From the NCBI GenBank assembly GCA_002427545.1, contig DIRM01000024.1, forward strand, positions 1 through 21,953: a stretch of DNA of 21,953 bases, read 5' to 3'. The notes under the pieces were generated by a model that was given only the letters and a program-made list of their open reading frames with translations, did not search any database and was not told the origin of the DNA. The position numbers were made by a program, and so were the translations under genes. The stretch's first letter is position 1; each line of letters opens with the position of its first letter. Below, piece by piece: positions 7,546 to 15,499 of the stretch. The DNA comes from Mageeibacillus sp. UBA5436. Lineage in GTDB: Bacteria; Bacillota; Clostridia; Saccharofermentanales; DTU023.

Positions 7546-8859
7546 TTAACCATTTAAAGACATCAATTTGCCGTTTAAATCTTCTGGAGAAAGCCCCTCC
7601 AGTTTGATGCTTTCACCATATTCATTTTTAATATCAAATATTTGATATATATCTATCATCGATTGTTCTAATTCTTTTTGGGATTTAGTACTACCAAATA
7701 CTCTTAAACTAATTTGCTGTAATGTACCTTTTGATTTTTCAGGTAATTTGTCACCAGTAGCTCTAGCAGGAACTGCCGCAATAACACCTGGATATGAACG
7801 TATTTCTTCAAGTCCAGTAATTTCTGAAATTTTTTCTTTGACTTTTACCAATAATGATACATTATAAGCATATCGTGGCCAAATAGCTTGAATTTTTTTA
7901 TAATCAAAATCTGATTCAAACATTTCTCCAGTTAATGAAAAACGAATCATAGATTCTAATGAATTATAGCCACAAATATTTTCTTGTAAAATATACTCTA
8001 ATGAACCTGTTAGTCTATAGCCTATGTCGTAAATGATGACTTCGTCATCATCAATTAAACATTGTGCAAACATAATTCCATCTTTTATACCTACATCAGC
8101 AAACATTTTTTCCATTTTAGGTAAGGTATTTACTATATAATTAGGAGTCAAATAAGAAGGGAATGAATAGCCTACAACCAAAGGAATTGTATTTTGGTCT
8201 TGATTACGTTTCGTATGTCTATTTGCCAGTCCACTTAAGTAAACATCACCATGATCAAACAAAAAGAATAGTGTACATTCATCTCCTTGGATAAATCGTT
8301 CGATTAAGACATTCTCTGTCTCGGAAACTTTTTGTGCGATTTCATATCCAGCCAATAATTCTTCATAATTATGGCAGACTGTAACACCTTTACCACCACT
8401 TCCATCACTCGGCTTAACTAAAACTGGATATTTAACATCTATTTTTTTTGATAAAATTTCTTTGTAAGTATATTTATATTCATTGATGGTTGGGATATCA
8501 TATTTTTCCAGAAGTGGTTTATATCTTTTTTTATCTGTAAATAATCTAAATAATTCTTCCGTTCCATAACAAGGAAAATTTACTGCTTCACAAATTTTAG
8601 CATAATGCGGTAAAGTTGAATCTGTAAAGCCTGTCAAAATGCCATTAATTTTTTCTTTATTGATAAGCTCTAATAATGCATCAACATCTGTTGTACTTAC
8701 CTGAAAAGCCTTATCAGCAACTTGTTTAGCTGGAGATTTATCATAATCATACCAATCTGTGACAATCGTATATACTCCCATTTCTCTAGCTTTATTTACA
8801 ATTTGAGTAGAAATTCGTGAACCACCCATAATTAACAATCGTTTCCCAGATAAATTCAT
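7546..8859 (-). CDS. ATP-grasp ligase (carbamoyl-phosphate-synthase-like)
   Basis: 437 residues, ATP-grasp fold. A Rossmann-like pre-ATP domain opens the protein (RLLIMGGSRISTQIV). The ATP lid and glycine-rich loop are at about residues 145-160 (YPVLVKPSDGSGGKGV), and ERFIQGDE (about 187-194) follows as a typical nucleotide-binding strand. These enzymes join a carboxylate to an amine or similar nucleophile through an acyl phosphate. Between a PglC-like phosphoglycosyl transferase and a FemAB-like protein, a role in attaching an amino acid or other acid to an amino sugar of the repeat unit is likely, but the substrates cannot be read. AAGGA precedes the ATG. Soluble, no membrane segment. The ATP-grasp assignment is firm. 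Confidence 0.85.
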   Translation of the reverse strand: MNLSGKRLLIMGGSRISTQIVNKAREMGVYTIVTDWYDYDKSPAKQVADKAFQVSTTDVDALLELINKEKINGILTGFTDSTLPHYAKICEAVNFPCYGTEELFRLFTDKKRYKPLLEKYDIPTINEYKYTYKEILSKKIDVKYPVLVKPSDGSGGKGVTVCHNYEELLAGYEIAQKVSETENVLIERFIQGDECTLFFLFDHGDVYLSGLANRHTKRNQDQNTIPLVVGYSFPSYLTPNYIVNTLPKMEKMFADVGIKDGIMFAQCLIDDDEVIIYDIGYRLTGSLEYILQENICGYNSLESMIRFSLTGEMFESDFDYKKIQAIWPRYAYNVSLLVKVKEKISEITGLEEIRSYPGVIAAVPARATGDKLPEKSKGTLQQISLRVFGSTKSQKELEQSMIDIYQIFDIKNEYGESIKLEGLSPEDLNGKLMSLNG

Positions 8860-8910
8860 TATTACCGTCCTTTATTTTATGTTTTTCTAATTGAAAACTT
8901 ATCTTTTCTT

Positions 8911-10644
8911 TTAATCAATATTTAATTGATCTTTGTTCCAAGAATTGATTAAATCAATCATATTTTCTAATTGTTTTTCTTGATAACGTTGATCTACAAT
9001 TAATGATAGCTCCACATTAGGTATCGAAGTTTTCTCACTCAAACGTTCTGGCCAATGAACTGGCAAATAAACGTGATGTTCTATTAAAAATTTTCTCAAA
9101 TTATCACGTTGGGTCTCATCAACAACTAATGGAACAAAGAGTGGTACCTCATTATCCTTTAAATCTTTAAATAAAAACCGAACCCCATCATTTGTCACTA
9201 GTGAATTATATAGGAATTTTGAATTTCTTTTTCTTTTATTTATAATTTCTTGATAACTTTTTGTTTTTAAATAATTCAAGCTATAGGTATCAATTGTAAG
9301 ATTGTCATCCAAGCGAATTAATTGATTGTTAAAATCAGCAAATTTTTTTAAAAAGTCACTTTTATTAATATCGTTTCCTTCCAAATAAATTTTTTTCAAC
9401 TTCATTGCTTCATATTTGGAAGTAACTATATCATCACTAGATTGGTTAACTTTTCGATAAAACAAATTATTTGCTTTATAAGCTATTCCTCCCGATGCTA
9501 ATGCAAACCATTTACGTAGGGAAATAATAGAATAATCTGCATGCATTTTTATAGACTCTTTATTAAATAAGTTATGAGTTAAATCTTGAATAATTAAAGT
9601 GTTATTTGATGCATAATATCTTAAAATATTTTCAAGATTTGTTTTGTCAGTATCAAACCCAAAGTATTCCATATATAAAAAGACATCTACTTTTTTAGTT
9701 TGGTCAAGAGAAAAGATAATTCCCTCATCGCTAAAGTGAACATCGTAATATTTTATATTAATATTACGATCTAAAAAAGGTTGAATCATTGATATACAAG
9801 CATATGAAGGAACATAAGCAGAATGTACATCCTGTATTGTAAGAATATCATCAAGAATTAAGCCAATGGCATTCCTGCCACTTATCGTAAATTGATGATC
9901 TTCATAACCAGGCCTTTTAATTAAATAATCATAGACAGATTGCTCCGATTCCTTGACAGAAGAATCGTCATATTCAAACTCACTACCAATTTCTAAGTCG
10001 CGATTCGAGGCCATTTTTTCTCCTTCTTTTACTGCCTTATACACATTGAAATTTTTTATACTATTATCAGATCGAACTTTAATATCACTTTGCTTCACAA
10101 CTTTAAGAATTGTTTTCAAAAAAATTTTTATATCAAGCAAAAAACTTATGTGATCAACATAATATAAATCATCTGCCATACGTTGTGGCCAAGGAGCATT
10201 ATTTCGACCATTAACCTGAGCCAATCCAGATAAACCAGGACGAACATCATGTCTGCGTATTTCTTCATCATCATAAAACGGAAGATAATGTATTGAAAGT
10301 GGCCTTGGACCAATAAAACTCATATCGCCTTTAAGAACATTCCAAATTTCTGGCAATTCATCAAGAGATGCCTTCCGAATAAATAAACCAAACTTTGTTA
10401 GTCTATCTTTATCTGGCAGTAAATCACCATATTTATTTCGCTCATTTGTCATTGAACGAAATTTATACATTTTAAAAATTTTTTCTTTTTTCCCCGGACG
10501 ATTTTGAGTATATATAACAGGCGATCCAAGATTAAAATAAACACTTATTGTTAAAACAAGAAGTAAAGGCGAAAGAATAAGACCAAGCAACAATGCTAAT
10601 ATAATATCAAAAATTCTTTTTATAAAGAGGTATGGTTTTTTCAT
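8911..10644 (-). CDS. PglC-like phosphoglycosyl transferase fused to a DegT-like aminotransferase
   Basis: 577-residue in-frame fusion. Residues 1-205 are a monotopic phosphoglycosyl transferase: a single N-terminal membrane segment (about 11-38) that includes a Ser-Pro, IFKMYKFRSM, catalytic Asp95-Glu96 in KASLDELPEIWNVLKGDMSF, then IGPRPL and RPGLSGLAQVNGR. It is closest to PglC-type enzymes that move an amino-sugar phosphate to undecaprenyl phosphate and start the repeat unit. Residues 211-577 are a complete PLP-fold protein: start EIGSEF, PSYACISMIQPF, IIQDLTH with Asp354 for the pyridine nitrogen, and SLRKWFALASGG with Lys378 as the likely Schiff-base Lys. Normally these are separate proteins. 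At the junction an intact ribosome binding site and ATG remain (10014-10026), so the second half may also be made alone. Confidence 0.85.
   Translation of the reverse strand: MKKPYLFIKRIFDIILALLLGLILSPLLLVLTISVYFNLGSPVIYTQNRPGKKEKIFKMYKFRSMTNERNKYGDLLPDKDRLTKFGLFIRKASLDELPEIWNVLKGDMSFIGPRPLSIHYLPFYDDEEIRRHDVRPGLSGLAQVNGRNNAPWPQRMADDLYYVDHISFLLDIKIFLKTILKVVKQSDIKVRSDNSIKNFNVYKAVKEGEKMASNRDLEIGSEFEYDDSSVKESEQSVYDYLIKRPGYEDHQFTISGRNAIGLILDDILTIQDVHSAYVPSYACISMIQPFLDRNINIKYYDVHFSDEGIIFSLDQTKKVDVFLYMEYFGFDTDKTNLENILRYYASNNTLIIQDLTHNLFNKESIKMHADYSIISLRKWFALASGGIAYKANNLFYRKVNQSSDDIVTSKYEAMKLKKIYLEGNDINKSDFLKKFADFNNQLIRLDDNLTIDTYSLNYLKTKSYQEIINKRKRNSKFLYNSLVTNDGVRFLFKDLKDNEVPLFVPLVVDETQRDNLRKFLIEHHVYLPVHWPERLSEKTSIPNVELSLIVDQRYQEKQLENMIDLINSWNKDQLNID
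10012..10026 (-). promoter_or_regulatory. Internal ribosome binding site and start codon at the fusion joint
   Basis: On the minus strand GAAGGAG (10020-10026) sits 5 bases before an in-frame ATG (10014-10012). That ATG is residue 211 of the fusion and begins the aminotransferase-like half, MASNRDLEIGSEF, a normal start for that family. This suggests two once-separate genes whose stop was lost, and allows a second, 367-residue product from the same message. Confidence 0.7.
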
Positions 10645-10689
10645 ATAACACCTAATAAAATGAGAACTTTCTGTAATATAAAAACATAA

Positions 10690-11682
10690 TTATCCTTTTA
10701 TAGCTCTATAGGCTGGGAAGTAATCTATAACATTTGTAGTGCCTGTTTTTTCACATAGTTTTTGATACATTTCTGGCTGCCAAATTTTTTTACCTACATA
10801 ATAATCAAATAGTGTTTCTTTAGTAAATCTTCTTTTGAAATTAAACAAACTATCATTCTCTTCATTACTAACACCACCACCATGGTGTATTAAACTATAT
10901 TCATGTTCTTTACCCCATTGAATCAATGCATACCGTAAAACATATGCTGGAGATAAGTATAAATATTCACTAAGAGTTCCTGATAAATGTGCATGTATGT
11001 ATTTATCATAAATAAAATAAAAACCCATGGCTATTGTTTTGTCTTGATATATTGCTTTTATCAGTAAAATATTTTTATTAAAATAATGGAGTAATGAATC
11101 AAAATAATCTTGGCCGAAATAATAAAAATCTGAAGCATGATTACGTTTCATCGTTGAATAATAAATTTCTTTGAAGTTATCAATATTAGTTGGAGATTCT
11201 ATATATTGAAATGTAACGCCATTTTTTAACGCTTTTTTAACGTTCTTTCGAACCGATTTAGAACATTCAGTTTGAATAGGATCGTCTGATGTTTTTAAAT
11301 TTGTTCCTACTGTTTTTCTTTGATAAACAATAGGATAAACATCAATAAAATCTTTTGCATTCTCAATAATTGGATGAAAACGAATAAATTCACTAACAAT
11401 ATGATTACTTAAACAATATTCTCTAAAATTATTTATATAATTATCAATTAATTTATCTTTATATCCTTCAATAAAATTAGTCACTACAGGTCCACCATAA
11501 CCATATGGCGTCGTAATATCTTTATACTGAACCCCATTAATAATACAATTAGGGATATCTCTAATTAAAAACATATTACTTACTTTGCCGTATTCATCTG
11601 AATACACAAATGTATGATTAGTACCTTCACCTAGTTCTTCATATATTTTCCCATAATCGGGTTCAAAATAAATATCTTGCAT
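10690..11682 (-). CDS. FemAB/GNAT-like aminoacyl- or acyltransferase
   Basis: 330 residues. The fold resembles the FemAB/peptidyltransferase group built on GNAT domains: an N-terminal half with TPYGYGGPVV, a basic helix CSKSVRKNVKKALKNG, then YYSTMKRNHASDFYYF, MGFYFIYDKYIHAHLSGT and a C-terminal LIHHGGGV...FNFKRRFT typical of the catalytic domain. Relatives use aminoacyl-tRNA or acyl-CoA to acylate amino groups on cell-wall or surface sugars. No membrane helix is visible. In a capsule operon beside an ATP-grasp ligase it probably acylates an amino sugar. The start has only a weak upstream site, and a 97-base gap lies before it. Family-level call is good; donor and acceptor are unknown. Confidence 0.75.
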   Translation of the reverse strand: MQDIYFEPDYGKIYEELGEGTNHTFVYSDEYGKVSNMFLIRDIPNCIINGVQYKDITTPYGYGGPVVTNFIEGYKDKLIDNYINNFREYCLSNHIVSEFIRFHPIIENAKDFIDVYPIVYQRKTVGTNLKTSDDPIQTECSKSVRKNVKKALKNGVTFQYIESPTNIDNFKEIYYSTMKRNHASDFYYFGQDYFDSLLHYFNKNILLIKAIYQDKTIAMGFYFIYDKYIHAHLSGTLSEYLYLSPAYVLRYALIQWGKEHEYSLIHHGGGVSNEENDSLFNFKRRFTKETLFDYYVGKKIWQPEMYQKLCEKTGTTNVIDYFPAYRAIKG

Positions 11683-11779
11683 AATATTTTTATAACTTTA
11701 TTAATACAATAATAAAAATGAAACCACCTTTTCTAAATCGTTATTTATTTTTACTTCATCAATGTTATTTTAAGATCTA

Positions 11780-12703
11780 CTATTTAGCTTCATTAATCAA
11801 ATTTTCTAAAATATCATTTAATGACTCTTCTAGAGAAATTTTGTCTTTCAAATTAAAATCTTGTGACATTCTATCCATGTTCAATGAATTATTATATTGT
11901 GCACCAGTGGAATTAATAATATTAACTGTAGGCTTAGGTAATTGTCTATCCTTAAAAATCTCAAGAATAATCTCAACTATTGTTTTCAAGCTATATGATT
12001 CAAAAGAACCAATATTATAAACAGTGTGTGATGCAAGTTCTAAATTATTTGCTATGTAAGATAGCATCCTGGCAGCATCTTCCACCATTAAATAAGAAAA
12101 TTGCTCCTTAGAAGAACTAATATTAATTTTATTTTTTAAATATGCATCTTTTAACATTCGTGTGGTAATTCGATTATCCAAACCAAGACCTGCTAAACTT
12201 GCTAATCTTAAATGAAAAACAGAAATCGAATTTTTCTTAGAAAATAAATTCAAGTAAGATTCTGTATAGATTTTGGCAATGCCATAAAGGCTATCTGGAC
12301 TCGGAAGATCTGTCTCTTTTGCTGATTCTTCTCTATAGGGATTATATACACTTTGACTTGATACATTGATTATTTTATTGATTTTATTTTTCAAACAAGC
12401 ATTGCTTACATTTTCAAGTAATCGTACACTTGACATTAATTTTTCAGGTTCACTGGAACGAGTAAATGCTAAATGCAATAATATTTTTTCAATATCATTG
12501 TTGTCTAATGCTTGTTCTTCAGAAGCAGAAAGCGAATAAAATCCATCATATGTTAAAGTATCAAATATTTCATTTTGGTAAAAATAAATATTTTTATCTC
12601 GAACAATAAGAAAAACTCTATCAAACCAATTCTTATCTTTTAGATATTCAACAATCTTTTTACCTAAAAAACCATTTGCTCCAGTCACATATAAGTACTT
12701 CAT
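11780..12703 (-). CDS. NAD-dependent epimerase/dehydratase (extended SDR)
   Basis: 307-residue extended short-chain dehydrogenase/reductase. The Rossmann motif TGANGFLG is at residues 7-14, the catalytic Ser lies in INVSSQSVY (about 112-120), and the Tyr/Lys pair is in YGIAK (Tyr140, Lys144). Such enzymes epimerise, reduce or dehydrate nucleotide sugars in the cytoplasm; the C-terminal half does not tell me which sugar. I use the ATG at 12703, because GGAG (12713-12710) lies 6 bases before it. An in-frame TTG at 12715 overlaps that site and would add only four residues. The gene follows the PglE-like aminotransferase after about 115 bases, so both probably serve the same nucleotide sugar pathway. 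Confidence 0.85.
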   Translation of the reverse strand: MKYLYVTGANGFLGKKIVEYLKDKNWFDRVFLIVRDKNIYFYQNEIFDTLTYDGFYSLSASEEQALDNNDIEKILLHLAFTRSSEPEKLMSSVRLLENVSNACLKNKINKIINVSSQSVYNPYREESAKETDLPSPDSLYGIAKIYTESYLNLFSKKNSISVFHLRLASLAGLGLDNRITTRMLKDAYLKNKINISSSKEQFSYLMVEDAARMLSYIANNLELASHTVYNIGSFESYSLKTIVEIILEIFKDRQLPKPTVNIINSTGAQYNNSLNMDRMSQDFNLKDKISLEESLNDILENLINEAK

Positions 12704-12820
12704 TAATAACTCCAATAAACAATTGTCTCAGACAAATCTCAATAAGTTCGTTTAAATTTTTTTTATACAATTCGACACGAATTAAATTAAGGAAATAAAT
12801 TCATGACAAAATTTTAAATA

Positions 12821-14089
12821 TTATTCAAAACAACTACAAATTATTTTGATTATTTTTTCCTGCTCTCCTATTGTCATTTTATTATCACTTGGAAGACAAA
12901 GACCCCGTTTGAAAATATCTTCGCCTACCGCCAGAGGCTTACCATCCTTGCCTAAATTGCCACCTGAGATATAGGCATTAGTAATAGCTCTTCCATTGCC
13001 TTCTCTCGTAACAAAGTCATGCATTCTATAGACTGGTTGAAGATGCATCGGTTTCCAAATGGGTCTACCCTCAGCATTATAGGAACATAATGTTTCAAGA
13101 ATTTCTGTAGGGCATGTTTTCCCGGATTCTTTATTATATAAAGCTTTATTGTCACTTCTAACCTGTTTGCACATTGCTTCTTCATTAACCGTTAAGCAAG
13201 AAAGCCAATAATTTGATGTTGAATTTTCGATGCCTACTGGATTCATTTTAATTGGTAGATTTTTTAGACCTGATTTATAACGTTCATAGATTTCTTTTTT
13301 CTGTGAAACATGCTCTGCTAGATAAGGAAGTTGACCTCTGACAACTCCAGCAATGACATTGCTAATTCGATAATTATATCCAATTTCTTCATGTTGATAC
13401 CAAGGTGCATTTTCTCTGGCTTGAGTTGATAATTTTCGGGCCTTATTTGCCGTTTGTTTATCATCTGTGAGAAGCATACCTCCAGCTGATCCTGTAATGA
13501 TTTTATTACCATTAAATGAAATACAACCTATATCGCCCAAATTTCCTACCGGAACACCCTTATATGTTGCGCCTAAAGCTTCTGCAGCATCTTCAATTAA
13601 AAGGGCATTATGTTTACTACAAATATTTTTTATTTCATCTACCTTTGCAGGAGTTCCGTATAAATGTACTAACATAACAACTCTAACATCGGGATATAAA
13701 TCAAATGCTTTTTCTAAAGCTCTTGGATCCATATTCCAAGTATCATCTTCAGAATCTATAAAAATAGGAGTCCCACCCTCATATGTAATTGGATTAGCAC
13801 TTGCACTAAAAGTTAAGTCTGAACAGAAAACTTTATCTCCAGGTTTAACACCAGAAAGTTTTACTGCTAAATGAAGTGCCGCTGTTCCTGTAGAAAGTCC
13901 AACACTGTATTTACAACCAATATCGCGACAAATTGTATCTTCTATGGCATTAATATTTTCACCAACAGTAGACATCCAGTTTGTATTATAAGCTTCTTGG
14001 ACATATTTAAGTTCTTCACCATGCATTGTAGGTGAAGACAACCAGATCTTCTTTTTAAAGGATTCTATTTTATGTTTATTTTCAAACAT
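12821..14089 (-). CDS. DegT/DnrJ/EryC1 aminotransferase, PglE-like
   Basis: 422-residue PLP enzyme of the sugar aminotransferase family. VGLSTGTAALHLA (about 63-75) holds the phosphate, IEDAAEALG (Asp167) the pyridine ring, and SFNGNKIITGSAGG carries the Schiff-base Lys196. NYRISN and the extended C-terminal part with GRPIWKPMHLQPVY are typical of enzymes that aminate UDP-4-keto-6-deoxy-GlcNAc on the bacillosamine route. This agrees with the PglC-like transferase in the same operon. A matching 4,6-dehydratase and N-acetyltransferase are not in the window. AAGGAG lies 5-6 bases before the ATG. A decayed copy of the first 38 codons of such a gene lies at 19681-19802. Family is certain; the exact sugar is inferred. 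Confidence 0.9.
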   Translation of the reverse strand: MFENKHKIESFKKKIWLSSPTMHGEELKYVQEAYNTNWMSTVGENINAIEDTICRDIGCKYSVGLSTGTAALHLAVKLSGVKPGDKVFCSDLTFSASANPITYEGGTPIFIDSEDDTWNMDPRALEKAFDLYPDVRVVMLVHLYGTPAKVDEIKNICSKHNALLIEDAAEALGATYKGVPVGNLGDIGCISFNGNKIITGSAGGMLLTDDKQTANKARKLSTQARENAPWYQHEEIGYNYRISNVIAGVVRGQLPYLAEHVSQKKEIYERYKSGLKNLPIKMNPVGIENSTSNYWLSCLTVNEEAMCKQVRSDNKALYNKESGKTCPTEILETLCSYNAEGRPIWKPMHLQPVYRMHDFVTREGNGRAITNAYISGGNLGKDGKPLAVGEDIFKRGLCLPSDNKMTIGEQEKIIKIICSCFE

Positions 14090-14331
14090 TTTCTCTCCTT
14101 ATGCAAATATAAATAATCTATTATATTTTATCATATTTAAAATTAAATTATTTTCGACAATATCCATTAATAGATATATTCCAATCTCCAATTTAATGAA
14201 TTTTAAATATACTTCATCATTAAATCCACTTGCTTTGTACAACAAATAATATCATTATTTTAGTAACAAGACTTCAATCTACAGTAAAATATCATTAATT
14301 ACAATCTCATACTGAAATAAGATTAGTCGTA
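14090..14331 (-). other. Long AT-rich gap inside the capsule operon
   Basis: 242 bases between the iron-sulfur gene and the aminotransferase, much longer than most gaps in this operon. A minus-strand TATAAT (14120-14125) lies about 30 bases before the aminotransferase ATG but has no good -35. TTTAATGA and TCATTAAA form an 8-bp inverted repeat near 14190-14225. One minus-strand frame is open for about 50 codons (contains GFNDEVYLKFIKLEIGIYLL) with no start codon or ribosome binding site; I do not recognise it. It may be the residue of a lost gene or only spacer. Confidence 0.4.
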
Positions 14332-15489
14332 TTAACCAAATATGGATTTTATTTTCCTTCTAAAAATAACATACTTTCTTTTTATCAAATTTGTCTTTGG
14401 ACAATATTTTGATACAAGTTTATTAAAGCTTAGAGAATTCAATCCCTTAAAAAAGTTTTCTCTATTAGGATTTTCTGCTACTGATTGTATAGCAGCAGGA
14501 TTTTTCTTTAAGGCTAAATCAATATCAACTTCTTTTTTAGTCATATATCTTTCATTTGCCTCAATCATGTATTTTCCTTTTTCGGTATTAACTAGAATCA
14601 AAGAAGTCCCTTTGTTATCATTCATCTCAGGATATACATCATTAATTCCCCAGAAGTCTGCCATCGTTATGTCACTTCTACGGTTTATACCTTTAAAACA
14701 ACATGCATAACACGACGGCCGCAAACAAACTTTTTTCAAAAAAGCTTGCATGTATAAATCATTTTTATGACTGTTTTTAATAGGCGGTCCTTCATTATAT
14801 TTGAAAACGAGAGAATAATTTTCCCAACTAATTGTTTTATCACGAAATGATATGTATTTTAATTTTTCTTTTCTTGATTCATTTACATACTGAAGATATT
14901 TTTCCCAAACTTTTGGTGAAGGCACACCATGGCAAACGATATCCATAGTAAATAGATTTTTATAATTATTGTTAAGATAATGAAGAAGCCCCTCAACTTG
15001 ACACGGAGTACCTGTAAAAAGTATTTTACGACCTTGATTCAAATAAGATTTGATTTCTTTGTAACTTGAACCAATCCAACTTTGAACATATTTTGAACCA
15101 CGCAATTCATCTAATTCTTCAACAGATTCCACTTTTTTATGAATGACATTAAAATTATCATCAAATGCAGCGCCATAAACAATACCATTTTCTGTTAATA
15201 TCCAATTTGCGATGATAGAGAATATACCACCAGATGAACTTTTCATTCTCTCCTGCTCATTATTGTTTATACAAGCATAAGCCTGAGGTTTATTATCTAT
15301 CTGCTTAAAATTTATTATTGGACAAACATCAACACATTTACCACATCCAATGCAGGTTTCATAATTGACGTAAGGATACCAAAACCCTTCGCTATTTTTT
15401 TTCATTGATATGCTATTAACGGGACAAATGTTTGAGCATGCTTGACAGCCCATACAATCCTTGTCTGTTTTAATTTCTTTATCAATCAT
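14332..15489 (-). CDS. Iron-sulfur, F420-hydrogenase beta-subunit-like polysaccharide protein
   Basis: 385 residues. Two ferredoxin-type 4Fe-4S motifs open it: CMGCQACSNICP (Cys12, 15, 18, 22) and CIGCGKCVDVCP (Cys46, 49, 52, 56). Then comes the F420 hydrogenase/dehydrogenase beta-subunit C-terminal domain, with SSGGIFS, FTGTPCQVEGLL and DIVCHGVPSPKVW. Members are often found in capsule and exopolysaccharide clusters beside polysaccharide pyruvyl transferases, as here, where the pyruvyl transferase is two genes upstream. The redox job in such clusters is not settled and the name should not be read as proof of F420 use. The gene follows wzx after 10 bases with AAGGAT before the ATG, so it is co-translated with it. 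No membrane helices. Confidence 0.88.
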   Translation of the reverse strand: MIDKEIKTDKDCMGCQACSNICPVNSISMKKNSEGFWYPYVNYETCIGCGKCVDVCPIINFKQIDNKPQAYACINNNEQERMKSSSGGIFSIIANWILTENGIVYGAAFDDNFNVIHKKVESVEELDELRGSKYVQSWIGSSYKEIKSYLNQGRKILFTGTPCQVEGLLHYLNNNYKNLFTMDIVCHGVPSPKVWEKYLQYVNESRKEKLKYISFRDKTISWENYSLVFKYNEGPPIKNSHKNDLYMQAFLKKVCLRPSCYACCFKGINRRSDITMADFWGINDVYPEMNDNKGTSLILVNTEKGKYMIEANERYMTKKEVDIDLALKKNPAAIQSVAENPNRENFFKGLNSLSFNKLVSKYCPKTNLIKRKYVIFRRKIKSIFG

Positions 15490-15499
15490 AAAACAATCC

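Noticed and set aside
11718..12020. 100-codon plus-strand frame opposite the epimerase gene
   Set aside because: It mirrors the end of an intact epimerase with clear motifs, has no ribosome binding site, and encodes nothing recognisable.
12769..12783. AATTCG-ACA-CGAATT hairpin between the aminotransferase and epimerase genes as a terminator
   Set aside because: Six-base stem with two GC pairs and no T-run after it on the transcribed strand.
13467..13874. 135-codon plus-strand frame opposite the aminotransferase
   Set aside because: Antisense shadow of the conserved core of a well-supported PLP enzyme.
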